From the NCBI GenBank assembly GCA_964556705.1, contig CAZKXX010000100.1:1-13778 (forward strand): a stretch of 13,778 nucleotides of DNA, in the 5' to 3' direction. Below, in pieces: positions 6,312-12,415 of this stretch (its first letter is position 1; each line of letters starts with the position of its first letter). The stretch comes from CAZKXX01 sp964556705. GTDB lineage: Bacteria; Acidobacteriota; Terriglobia; UBA7540. A program made the translations under genes and the position numbers. Below the pieces are notes generated by a model. That model was not told the origin of the DNA. It worked only from the letters and a program-made list of their open reading frames with translations, and did not search any database.

Positions 6312-6641
6312 CTACTCGCGCGGCTCGAGATAAATCCCTTCGTCAGCGGGCAGGCGTCCGTCGAAGTAATCGATCCCTTTCGCCGTCACCTTCACCAGCG
6401 AGATGCTCCGGGTCGACCCGCCCCGGCGCGACGACGAACTGGGAATGTCTTCCACCGAGACCATCCCCTTCTCGGCGAGATAGGCGATGTGAAATTGCAA
6501 TTCGTCGAGCGTGACGGGATAGCCGAAAATGTCGAGCTCGCCCTGGAGCAGCGGCAGCGTGGCCGACTGCGGATAAATCAGCGCCAGGTAATAAAGAAGT
6601 TTTCCCCGAATGACTTCCTTCTGACGTAACCGGATGTCCAT
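6312..6641 (-). CDS. small winged-helix phage protein (Mu gp26 position; VpaChn25_0724-like)
   Basis: A 109-residue soluble protein with a winged-helix pattern: helix KEVIRGKLLYYLALIYP, helix TLDELQFHIAYLAEKGM as the probable recognition region, then wing strands (MVSVEDIP, ISLVKVTAKGIDYF). In Mu-like prophages a protein of this size and fold, annotated as the VpaChn25_0724 family, lies between DUF2730 and DUF3486 genes, exactly as here. Its precise role is unknown; DNA binding during late gene expression or packaging is plausible. The ATG at 6641 has GAGG about nine bases upstream. The gap to the gp27-like start is 48 bp. Confidence 0.65.
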   Translation of the reverse strand: MDIRLRQKEVIRGKLLYYLALIYPQSATLPLLQGELDIFGYPVTLDELQFHIAYLAEKGMVSVEDIPSSSSRRGGSTRSISLVKVTAKGIDYFDGRLPADEGIYLEPRE

Positions 6642-6698
6642 ATTCAGTGCCTCGCTCCGTGGTGGATCTCTTTCCCGCGGCCGGCCTTCAACCGCGCG

Positions 6699-6727
6699 TT
6701 GAAAGTTGAGAGTTCAAAGTTGAAAGT
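6699..6727. repeat. TTGAAAG / GTTCAAAG tandem repeat
   Basis: Four degenerate copies of a 7-bp TTGAAAG-like unit occupy the gap between the winged-helix and DUF2730-like genes (6642-6766). No other element is visible in that gap. Confidence 0.6.
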
Positions 6728-6766
6728 CCGCCCGTCCATCCTGCGGCTCTCGGTTGCTTCCTCTCC

Positions 6767-7114
6767 TCACTTCCTGCTTCCGTCCCGCCCGCGGCACGGC
6801 AGCTCGCGGATCTCGCGGTGCAGGGCCTTCAGCGCGATGATCATTTCCTGGTGCTCGAAACTTTCGCGCGTGTCGCGGTGCTCGACCGACGAGGCCAGGC
6901 GCGACAGCGCTTCGGCCTGCGAGCGCTGTGAATTGAGGAACTGCTCCACGTACTCGCGCGCGAATCCGAACGACTCCTCCACCTGCCGCCGCTTCACGTC
7001 CATCGACTTGCCGATCCAGTCCTGCGCGAGCCGCAGAAATCCCAGGCCGAAAAGGAGCAGGAGCAGAATCCCCGGGCCCCACCAGAGCGCCAGCTTTTCG
7101 AGATCGAGGTCCAT
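6767..7114 (-). CDS. DUF2730-like membrane-anchored coiled-coil phage protein (Mu gp25 position)
   Basis: A 115-residue protein with one clear transmembrane segment (about residues 11-29, WWGPGILLLLLFGLGFLRL). A charged helical tail follows (about 38-100) with heptad-like Leu/Ile spacing (QMEMI-type run EHQEMIIALKALHREIREL). A short N-terminal TM plus coiled coil, encoded upstream of the gp26- and gp27-like genes, is the DUF2730 arrangement of Mu-like phages; its function is unknown. The ATG at 7114 has only a weak GAG upstream. The gene is flanked by repeat-filled gaps on both sides. Confidence 0.6.
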   Translation of the reverse strand: MDLDLEKLALWWGPGILLLLLFGLGFLRLAQDWIGKSMDVKRRQVEESFGFAREYVEQFLNSQRSQAEALSRLASSVEHRDTRESFEHQEMIIALKALHREIRELPCRGRDGSRK

Positions 7115-7160
7115 TTCGACTCACACGGGCCGCCGCGAGCCGACCGGCGAAGTTCAAGTC

Positions 7161-7264
7161 GTTTTGAATCGTGAATCGCGGAGGGCTCGAGTCGAGCCCG
7201 ATGCGGTGATGGAGCTCGGACTTTCTTCGTTCAGAATTCACAATTCCCTGTTCACGATTCGAAC
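7161..7264. repeat. inverted repeat GAATCGTGAA...TTCACGATTC with inner perfect palindrome
   Basis: The gap 7115-7268 holds 10-bp perfect arms (7166-7175 and 7251-7260). Between them are a separate perfect hairpin GGGCTCGA-G-TCGAGCCC (7183-7199) and TTCAGAATTCACAATTCC-like short-period sequence (about 7230-7248). No gene, promoter or T-run terminator is evident; processing or attenuation within the late transcript is possible but unsupported. Confidence 0.6.
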
Positions 7265-7268
7265 GTCC

Positions 7269-8177
7269 TCATCTCACCGCGACCCCAACCACCACGCCGA
7301 TCGCCACGTACTGCAAGGCGCGCGTGAACCGCCGCCAGCGCGAGCCGCGGGCGGCGCGCAGCGCCCTCTGATGCTCGCTCGCGCGCCGCGCGGCGAGTTC
7401 GTCTTTCAGGCGCGCCGCCTCGCGCCATTCAGCGGCGGAACGGTCGAGCATCGCGACCGCCGCGCGCTCGGCCCGGACGCGCTCCTCGCAGTTTGCGAGC
7501 AGACGCTCGCCCAGCGACGCGCGCTCGCGGCAGCCTTCGAGTCCGGTGAAAGCGAGCTCCGCCGCGCGCACCACGTCTTGAATCTGCAATCTTGAGTCTT
7601 GAAATTCTTCCGTCGCGCGGATCGCGTCTTGAATCTGCAATCTTGAATCTTGAATTTCTTCCGCCGCGCGCGGCAGGTCTTGAATCTTGAATGTTGAATG
7701 TGGAACTTCTTTCGTGGCGGCCGCCGGCGCCGCTCCCGGGCCGGGCCGTGTCGCCAGTCGCCTCGTCAGCTCGTCTGAATCGAGGGTGGACACGGCTTCG
7801 GCCCGGGCGCGAGGCTCGAGCTCGAGCGCGGAAAGGCGCGCGCGCAGCGACTGCGCCTCGCGCTCCAGCGCGCGCCGCCGCGTCTGGAGCGTCCCGAGCG
7901 CCTGCGCGTGCTGCGTTTCCGCCTGGCGCACCGCGGCTTCGGCGCGCGCTTCCAGCTCCCGCGTCTCGGCCGCGGCGCGGCGATGGAACTCCTCGAGTTC
8001 GCGCGAAAGCGTGACTCGCGCGCGCCGCTCGCCCAGCCATCCGGCGGCGAGGAACACGGCAAGCGCGAGCAAGGCCGCGGCGCCCAGCGCGGTTTTGGCG
8101 AAACTCCAATCGGCCGCCGAGATTCGTCGCCACACAGCGCGGAGCCCATCGATGAGTTTTGAAATCGCCATGATCAT
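7269..8177 (-). CDS. membrane-anchored coiled-coil protein, spanin-like lysis candidate
   Basis: A 302-residue protein with an N-terminal TM (about 28-47), a long Ala/Arg/Glu/Leu-rich coiled coil (about 50-120), a low-complexity centre, a second helical region (about 210-275) and a C-terminal hydrophobic helix (about 289-301, YVAIGVVVGVAVR). TM plus periplasmic coiled coil next to a holin and endolysin suggests an inner-membrane spanin (Rz type) or other lysis accessory. It is longer than usual Rz proteins (about 150), and the second TM is atypical. The ATG at 8177 overlaps the holin stop as ATGA, implying coupled translation. Residues about 159-206 consist of 17-residue repeats encoded by 51-bp DNA units. 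Another possibility is a coiled-coil membrane protein unrelated to lysis. Confidence 0.5.
   Translation of the reverse strand: MIMAISKLIDGLRAVWRRISAADWSFAKTALGAAALLALAVFLAAGWLGERRARVTLSRELEEFHRRAAAETRELEARAEAAVRQAETQHAQALGTLQTRRRALEREAQSLRARLSALELEPRARAEAVSTLDSDELTRRLATRPGPGAAPAAATKEVPHSTFKIQDLPRAAEEIQDSRLQIQDAIRATEEFQDSRLQIQDVVRAAELAFTGLEGCRERASLGERLLANCEERVRAERAAVAMLDRSAAEWREAARLKDELAARRASEHQRALRAARGSRWRRFTRALQYVAIGVVVGVAVR
7576..7720 (-). repeat. three 51-bp phased tandem units inside the spanin-like gene
   Basis: Units start at 7576, 7627 and 7678, exactly 51 bp (17 codons) apart. Each begins TCTTGAATCT, is followed by TTGAA-type 7-bp subrepeats, and ends in a GC-rich CCGYCGCGC part (the third diverges). 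The protein repeat is RAxEExQDSRLQIQDxx. The subrepeats resemble the intergenic TTGAAAG and TTCTGAA repeats in this window. Confidence 0.8.
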
Positions 8178-8428
8178 TCCCGCCGCTCCGCTGTCTGGGT
8201 GCTTTGCCCTTCGCGCCCGAGCATGCGCTGCACGGTCTGGCCCGCCTTGCCGAGCGCGTAGAGGCTCGAAATGAAAAGCGTCAGGCCGTCGAGGCTGGGC
8301 AGCGCGTTCGTCGTCCACACGATGCGCGTTACCCAGACGCAGGAGCAGGCGAGAGCCAGAAAAGTTCCCACGCGGCTGAAACTCGCCTCGCCGGATTCCG
8401 AAAAGAGTTGCTGAAAAAATCTGCGCAT
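8174..8428 (-). CDS. small two-TM membrane protein, candidate holin
   Basis: An 84-residue protein with a charged N-terminus, TM1 about residues 21-39 (VGTFLALACSCVWVTRIVW), a short polar loop, TM2 about 45-60 (SLDGLTLFISSLYALGKAG) and a charged C-terminal tail. Size and topology fit class II holins, which permeabilise the inner membrane so that the endolysin reaches the wall. The position between endolysin and spanin-like gene supports a lysis cassette. The ATG at 8428 has GGAG close upstream (spacing about four). Its stop overlaps the next start as ATGA. No specific holin family is recognised. Confidence 0.55.
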   Translation of the reverse strand: MRRFFQQLFSESGEASFSRVGTFLALACSCVWVTRIVWTTNALPSLDGLTLFISSLYALGKAGQTVQRMLGREGQSTQTAERRE

Positions 8429-8444
8429 GGGCTCCGGACTCAGT

Positions 8445-8477
8445 TTTCAAATCTCAAATTTCAGATTTCGAATTCCG
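8445..8477. repeat. TTTCAAATCTC / AAATTTC short-period repeat
   Basis: AT-rich 6-8 bp units (CAAATCT, CAAATTT, CAGATTTCG) lie in the 117-bp gap between endolysin stop and holin start, contrasting with the surrounding GC-rich coding DNA. The remainder of the gap shows nothing recognisable. Confidence 0.5.
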
Positions 8478-8545
8478 ACGTCCTTTCCGTTCGCCGTGCT
8501 CCTCAAACCGCGATGGCCAAAACCCCGCTCGAATCCCGGGGCGCC

Positions 8546-9385
8546 TCACCGCCGGGCAGCGGACCCTTCGTCCTTCAGCCTTTCCTCCTCCTCCAGCGCG
8601 CGAAAAATCTCCATCCGCAGCAACCCCTTTTCCACGTACCGCGGGTCCGTCGTCTCGCCGTACGGCCGCCCGGTGTTCCAGCACCGGAACAGTTCGGAAA
8701 ACTCCAGCCGCAGGTCGAGCCCGTAGCGCTCGGAGAATTCGGCCAGCAGGGTGAGCGCGAGTTTGAAATGGAACTCCGGGTCGAGCAGGTCGCGCACTGT
8801 GCCCGCGCGCCCGACCAGGTGGTAGCCCATGATCTGCGTGGGGCCCCAGGAGGTCGCGAGCTCCCGAAGCGCTTCGTCCGCCAGCTCCGCCAGGGCCGGG
8901 TTCGCGAGGCTTCGCCCCTGAACGCCCTGGCCTAGAGCTGTGATCTTATCGATGGTGTGATGCCCTCCCTGCTGGCCTAGAGAATATTGCCCGACAAGTC
9001 CTTCCGGAAGGCGGCTGCGGGAGCCGTCGGTGAAAAACACCTCATGAAAAGAAACGGCTTTGGGGTGGAGCATGTCGGTAACTTCCGCCTCCAGCGCCTC
9101 CCGCCGGATGCCTCCGAAGCGCGGCCGGCGGCCCTCCGCCAGAGCCCTTAAGTGATTGTAAACAGAGGGCTCAAATCGCGCTGCGCGGGCGTTTCCGCCC
9201 GATTCGTTGGCCACCAGCGCCGCCAGAAACGCCGCCGGGACCGAGGAGTAGCGGCAGGCCCGGGCGATTTCGGCCCCGCAGCGGGTCGCCACGCGGCGCA
9301 TCAGACGGCGCTCGGCGGCGAGCACCGGCCCTTCGCGGGCCTTCTGCCATCTAGCCTCGCCGGAGCTTAATAATCTAGCCATCAT
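8546..9385 (-). CDS. phage endolysin, SLT-fold lytic transglycosylase
   Basis: A 279-residue peptidoglycan lytic transglycosylase. The goose-lysozyme/SLT motifs appear in order: catalytic E61 in LVANESGGN (57-65), then FEPSVY (71-76), SWGPTQIMGYH (179-189) and RCWNTGRPYG (234-243). Between motifs one and two are about 100 residues, more than in compact SLT domains, including two LGQ sites encoded by identical 11-bp CTGGCCTAGAG-type words 45 bp apart (8927-8937, 8972-8982). There is no signal peptide, so export depends on a holin. The ATG at 9385 is chosen because GAGGT (9393-9397) lies seven bases upstream; ATG 9442 has no ribosome site. It is the first gene of the leftward phage block, as lys is in the Mu late region, and the stretch around 8930-9070 is less GC-rich than its neighbours. 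Confidence 0.8.
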   Translation of the reverse strand: MMARLLSSGEARWQKAREGPVLAAERRLMRRVATRCGAEIARACRYSSVPAAFLAALVANESGGNARAARFEPSVYNHLRALAEGRRPRFGGIRREALEAEVTDMLHPKAVSFHEVFFTDGSRSRLPEGLVGQYSLGQQGGHHTIDKITALGQGVQGRSLANPALAELADEALRELATSWGPTQIMGYHLVGRAGTVRDLLDPEFHFKLALTLLAEFSERYGLDLRLEFSELFRCWNTGRPYGETTDPRYVEKGLLRMEIFRALEEEERLKDEGSAARR

Positions 9386-9392
9386 CGGGCGT

Positions 9393-9397
9393 ACCTC
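9393..9397 (-). promoter_or_regulatory. ribosome binding site deciding the endolysin start
   Basis: GAGGT on the minus strand, seven bases before the ATG pair at 9385/9382. It favours this start over the in-frame ATG at 9442. Confidence 0.6.
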
Positions 9398-9443
9398 ACC
9401 GACCGCCCCGGCCCTCGGGGGCGTTCCTTCTCTGACGTTCATA

Positions 9444-9456
9444 GCTACACCGTAGC
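9444..9456. promoter_or_regulatory. GCTAC-ACC-GTAGC palindrome upstream of the phage block, possible operator
   Basis: A perfect 5-3-5 inverted repeat lies about 60 bp upstream of the chosen endolysin start. The minus strand reads GCTACGGTGTAGCTATG, so a dimeric regulator could bind over a late promoter here. No convincing -35/-10 pair is visible, so the regulatory role is speculation. Confidence 0.25.
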
Positions 9457-9477
9457 AGCCCGATTTGAGACCATGGC

Positions 9478-9500
9478 GACCACTGAGACCACTGAGACAC
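9478..9500. repeat. CCACTGAGA tandem repeat at the phage/chromosome junction
   Basis: Two and a half copies of ACCACTGAGA lie in the 181-bp divergent gap between endolysin and peptidase genes. An 8-T run (9501-9508) and a CGGCCCGGCC core followed by six A's (9509-9524) come next. This is the only noncoding stretch at the right end of the phage block. Confidence 0.55.
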
Positions 9501-9549
9501 TTTTTTTTCGGCCCGGCCAAAAAATCCCTTCGCGCCTCTTGACGGCCTG

Positions 9550-9558
9550 TGGTAAATT
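9550..9558 (+). promoter_or_regulatory. extended -10 promoter candidate for the M23 peptidase
   Basis: TGGTAAATT matches the extended -10 form TGnTAnnnT. It would start transcription about 9565-9567, at or next to the ATG, implying a leaderless message, which agrees with the lack of a ribosome site. No clear -35 is present at proper spacing. Confidence 0.35.
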
Positions 9559-9566
9559 GCTGGGCG

Positions 9567-10913
9567 ATGAGTTGGAACCGAGGAACCGAATCTAGCCTCG
9601 CTCTGCCTCGTCGGGCCCGCGTGCCGGGAAAGCGCCTGCTGCTGTCCGTGCTGGTGGTTTCCATCGCGGGCGGGACGGCTCTCGCCGCGCTGATTCGCCA
9701 GCGGCTCTTCAGCGAACGCCTGCTCGCGCAGGAGCTTCAGCTTGCGCAGGAAGACGTGGAGATGATCGCGTCGCTGCGCAACGTCTACGCGGAGCACGAT
9801 CTTCCCTCACGCACCACCTTCAGCCAGTTTCTGGTCGGAACGGGACTCGATCCCGCGCTGGTCGCGCAAATCATTCGCGACTCGCGTCCCGTTTACGATC
9901 TGGCTCGCGTGCGCGCGGGGAACCGCGTCTCGGTGGTGACCTCGGGCCTGGGCGAGCTTCGCGCCGTCAGCTACCAGATCGATTCCGACCGCATTCTGTG
10001 GGTCAACCGCGACGGCGATCAGTTCCGCGCCGAGATTCAGGACGTCCCTTACGTTTATGAAGTGGCCGGTGTGAGCGGCGAGGTTCGCGACTCGCTGTTC
10101 CAGGCGGTCGCTGACGCGGGCGAGGGCGTGCAACTGGCGCTCGAAGTGGCCGACATTTTCGGATGGGACCTCGACTTCAATACGGACCCGCGCCGCGGCG
10201 ACAGGTTTGAGATTGTGGTCGAGAAGAAGGTTTTGCACGGCGAGCGCCTCGGTTACGGCCGCGTGCTCGCGGCGCAATTTCGCAATGCCGGCCGCCTCTA
10301 TCAGGCGGTCCTGTTCCGCGATCCCTCGGGGAAAGCCGCCTACTACGCTCCGGACGGCAAAGCGATGCAGAAGGCTTTCCTTCGTTCGCCGCTGAAGTTT
10401 TCGGCGCGAGTCACTTCCGGTTTCAGCCGTCGCCGCTTCCATCCCATTCTGAAAACTTACCGGCCGCATCACGGCGTGGACTACGCCGCGCCCACCGGCA
10501 GTCCGGTGCAGGCGGTCGGGGACGGCGCGGTGGTCTCGGCCGGCTGGGACCGCGGAGGCGGGAAGGTGGTGCGGCTGCGGCACGCGAAAGGTTACGAGAC
10601 GTCTTACCTGCACCTCTCGCGCATTCTGGTGAAGCGGGGCCAGCGCGTGCGCCAGGGGCAGTTGATCGGCCTCTCGGGCGCCACCGGACTCGCCACCGGC
10701 CCGCACCTCGACTTCCGCATCAGCCACCACGGGAAGTTCCGGAACTTCCTGACGATGAATCTGCCGCCGGCCGAATCGGTGGCGAAGAAGGACTGGGAAG
10801 AATTCGTCGCAGTGCGCGAGCCGCTCGTCGCGGAACTCGAAGCGCTGCACGCCGGTGCAACGGAAATCCAGTTCGCGCACACGGCGCTTCGCGGCTCGAC
10901 GCGCGGCCGCTGA
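9567..10913 (+). CDS. M23-family zinc endopeptidase (MepM-like peptidoglycan hydrolase)
   Basis: A 448-residue cell-wall peptidase likely to cleave peptide cross-bridges in the periplasm. An N-terminal TM anchor (about 24-42, LLLSVLVVSIAGGTALAAL) is followed by a helical stretch, then a LysM/OapA-like regulatory region (about 78-270, including YDLARVRAGNRVSV) and the M23 domain (about 277-397). Metal and catalytic residues are visible: H301 and D305 in PHHGVDYAAPTG, H349 in SYLHLS, H380 in TGPHLDFRI. The classical HxH pair is HxD (H380/D382), a variant that as far as I recall occurs in other M23 proteins. The start is ATG 9567; GTG 9549 in the same frame is an alternative. dtd follows after 61 bp on the same strand. 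This is probably chromosomal rather than phage, since it lies on the opposite strand and has MepM architecture. Confidence 0.85.
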   Translation: MSWNRGTESSLALPRRARVPGKRLLLSVLVVSIAGGTALAALIRQRLFSERLLAQELQLAQEDVEMIASLRNVYAEHDLPSRTTFSQFLVGTGLDPALVAQIIRDSRPVYDLARVRAGNRVSVVTSGLGELRAVSYQIDSDRILWVNRDGDQFRAEIQDVPYVYEVAGVSGEVRDSLFQAVADAGEGVQLALEVADIFGWDLDFNTDPRRGDRFEIVVEKKVLHGERLGYGRVLAAQFRNAGRLYQAVLFRDPSGKAAYYAPDGKAMQKAFLRSPLKFSARVTSGFSRRRFHPILKTYRPHHGVDYAAPTGSPVQAVGDGAVVSAGWDRGGGKVVRLRHAKGYETSYLHLSRILVKRGQRVRQGQLIGLSGATGLATGPHLDFRISHHGKFRNFLTMNLPPAESVAKKDWEEFVAVREPLVAELEALHAGATEIQFAHTALRGSTRGR

Positions 10914-10974
10914 ACGCGCGGCCCGTCGCCTCGCTTGCCCCCGCCGCCGCTTCCTGATAGAACTCCATCCCGCC

Positions 10975-11424
10975 GTGCGAGCCGTCGTTCAACGCGTCCG
11001 TCGAGCGGAAGTCCGCGTGGAAGGCCGGTCGGTCGGCCGCATCGGCCGCGGCCTGCTGGTGCTGGTGGGAATCGGCGCGACGGATGCGCCGGAGGCGGCA
11101 CGATACCTGGCGGAAAAGATTGTCGGCCTGCGCGTGTTTGACGATGCCGAGGGCCGGATGAACCTCTCGCTTCTCGAAACGGGCGGTGAGCTTCTCTGCG
11201 TTTCGCAGTTCACGCTTTACGGCGACTGCCGCAAAGGGCGGCGGCCGAGCTTCGATCGCGCTGCGCCGCCCGAATCCGCGCGGGCGCTCTACGAGGATTT
11301 CCTGCGATGCTTGCGCGCCGCCGGCGCGCGCGTCGAAACGGGAGAGTTTCAGGCGAGGATGGAAGTGGAACTCGTCAACGACGGCCCGGTCACGCTGCTG
11401 CTGGACTCCGCGAAATCCTTCTGA
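10975..11424 (+). CDS. dtd: D-aminoacyl-tRNA deacylase
   Basis: A 149-residue proofreading enzyme that removes D-amino acids (and misacylated glycine) from tRNA in the cytoplasm. Family signatures are the start RAVVQRV, SQFTLYGD (77-84) with CRKGRRPSF following, and NDGPVT (135-140), which carries the Gly-cisPro active-site element. The length equals the usual 145-150 residues. The GTG at 10975 is chosen because the family begins immediately with RAVVQRV; the open frame upstream overlaps the peptidase gene and carries no family sequence. It lies 61 bp after the peptidase gene and converges with the MBL-fold gene across 42 bp. A canonical FGA near the C-terminus reads FQA (residues 124-126), a minor change. 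Confidence 0.95.
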   Translation: MRAVVQRVRRAEVRVEGRSVGRIGRGLLVLVGIGATDAPEAARYLAEKIVGLRVFDDAEGRMNLSLLETGGELLCVSQFTLYGDCRKGRRPSFDRAAPPESARALYEDFLRCLRAAGARVETGEFQARMEVELVNDGPVTLLLDSAKSF

Positions 11425-11466
11425 TCGTTTCCCGGGCCGCGCTTCGCGCCGAGGGCCGGCGTGCCG

Positions 11467-12288
11467 TCACAGGACGATTTCCAGCCCTTCGAAGGCCGCG
11501 CGGCACCTGGGAAAGCGAGCGCGGGCCGCGGCCTCGATTCGCGCCACCGTCTCATCGTCGCAGTCGGGGTCGTGGTGGAAGAGAATCAGTTCGCCGACTC
11601 CGGCCTCGCGGGCGATCTCGACGCCTTCTTCCCAGGTGCTGTGACCCCAGCCTTTCCTGTCGTTGCGCAACTGCTCGCGCGAATACTGCGCGTCGTAAAT
11701 CAGGATGTCGGCGCCGCGCGCCAGCTCGCGAAGCGCGCGGTCGCTCTGCGCCGCGCCGGGCTCGTTGTCGGTGGCGTAGTGCACCGACCGCCCGTTGTTT
11801 TCGATGCGGAACGAGAGGCACCCTTGCGGATGGTTCACCCGCCGCGCCCGGACCGTGAAATCTTCGATCTGAAAAGTCCCTTCGCGGATTTCGACGAAGG
11901 TCGGCTTGGACCGCATCGCCGTCATGTTCACGGGAAAGTACGGATCGGCCATCTGGCCTTGCAGCGCTTCTTCCACGGAAGGGCCGGGAAGGGAGTAGGA
12001 ATAAAACTGAAACACATTTCCTTCCCGGTAGAGCGGGACGAAGAAGGGCAGTCCCTGGATGTGGTCCCAGTGGTAATGGCTCAGCAGAATGTGCGCGCGA
12101 ATCGGCTGGTCGCCGAACTCCCTGAGCAGCGATTTGCCGAGCATTCGCAGGCCGCTTCCGCAATCCACGATCAGGAGTTTTCCCGCGTCCGATCGCAACT
12201 CGAGGCAGGGAGTGTTTCCGCCGAAGCGGAGATTTTCCGCTTGCGGCGTCGGCGTGGAGCCTCGGACTCCCCAGAACTTCAAGCGCAT
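11467..12288 (-). CDS. MBL-fold metallo-hydrolase (RNase Z / PhnP-like fold)
   Basis: A 273-residue metallo-beta-lactamase-fold enzyme, probably cytoplasmic and binding two metals. It opens with the family start LKFWGVRGSTPTP (3-15) and FGGNTPCLEL (22-31). The metal motif SHYHWDH (70-76) gives the HxHxDH set. Further candidate ligands are H153 (NHPQG), D174 (ATDNEP) and a histidine of FHHD (237-240); GWGHST (213-218) is typical of this subgroup. Relatives include phosphodiesterases and RNase Z-like proteins, so a phosphodiester substrate is plausible but not shown. The ATG at 12288 has GAGGG about eight bases upstream and lies exactly where the conserved family sequence begins. Confidence 0.85.
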   Translation of the reverse strand: MRLKFWGVRGSTPTPQAENLRFGGNTPCLELRSDAGKLLIVDCGSGLRMLGKSLLREFGDQPIRAHILLSHYHWDHIQGLPFFVPLYREGNVFQFYSYSLPGPSVEEALQGQMADPYFPVNMTAMRSKPTFVEIREGTFQIEDFTVRARRVNHPQGCLSFRIENNGRSVHYATDNEPGAAQSDRALRELARGADILIYDAQYSREQLRNDRKGWGHSTWEEGVEIAREAGVGELILFHHDPDCDDETVARIEAAARARFPRCRAAFEGLEIVL

Positions 12289-12330
12289 CGAATCGCCCTC
12301 GGACCTTGCAGGCAGGACAACACTGGCCGA

Positions 12331-12360
12331 ATCGTAACCCAGATGGCTGCGCTTCGCCAA
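12331..12360 (-). promoter_or_regulatory. sigma-70-like promoter candidate for the MBL-fold gene
   Basis: On the minus strand TTGGCG (12355-12360) and TACGAT (12331-12336) are separated by 18 bp, about 40 bp upstream of the ATG at 12288. It lies in the 127-bp gap after the PD-(D/E)XK-like gene and suggests that the MBL gene can be transcribed separately. Confidence 0.45.
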
Positions 12361-12415
12361 GGGGCGACAGCAGAAATCCCGACGGCTTTCCTGGAGAGTC
12401 AATCCCCCTGCCGCT

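Noticed and set aside
5631..6629. Plus-strand open frame of about 332 codons opposite the gp27- and gp26-like genes
   Set aside because: No recognisable domain or ribosome site, and it spans two well-supported minus-strand genes and their gap.
7576..7720. CRISPR-like array (repeat units at 51-bp spacing)
   Set aside because: Only three units, adjacent with no unique spacers, in frame within a gene, built of 7-bp subrepeats, and no cas genes nearby.
9490..9508. Rho-independent terminator ending in eight T's
   Set aside because: No stable hairpin directly precedes the T-run (the preceding sequence is a direct, not inverted, repeat).
9386..9664. N-terminal extension of the endolysin frame up to a start at 9664
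   Set aside because: It would overlap the peptidase gene and its start, and shows no family sequence. A good ribosome site supports 9385.
11425..11466. Terminator between the convergent dtd and MBL genes
   Set aside because: Only a 4-bp stem (GCGC-TTC-GCGC) and no T-run on either strand; too weak to call.
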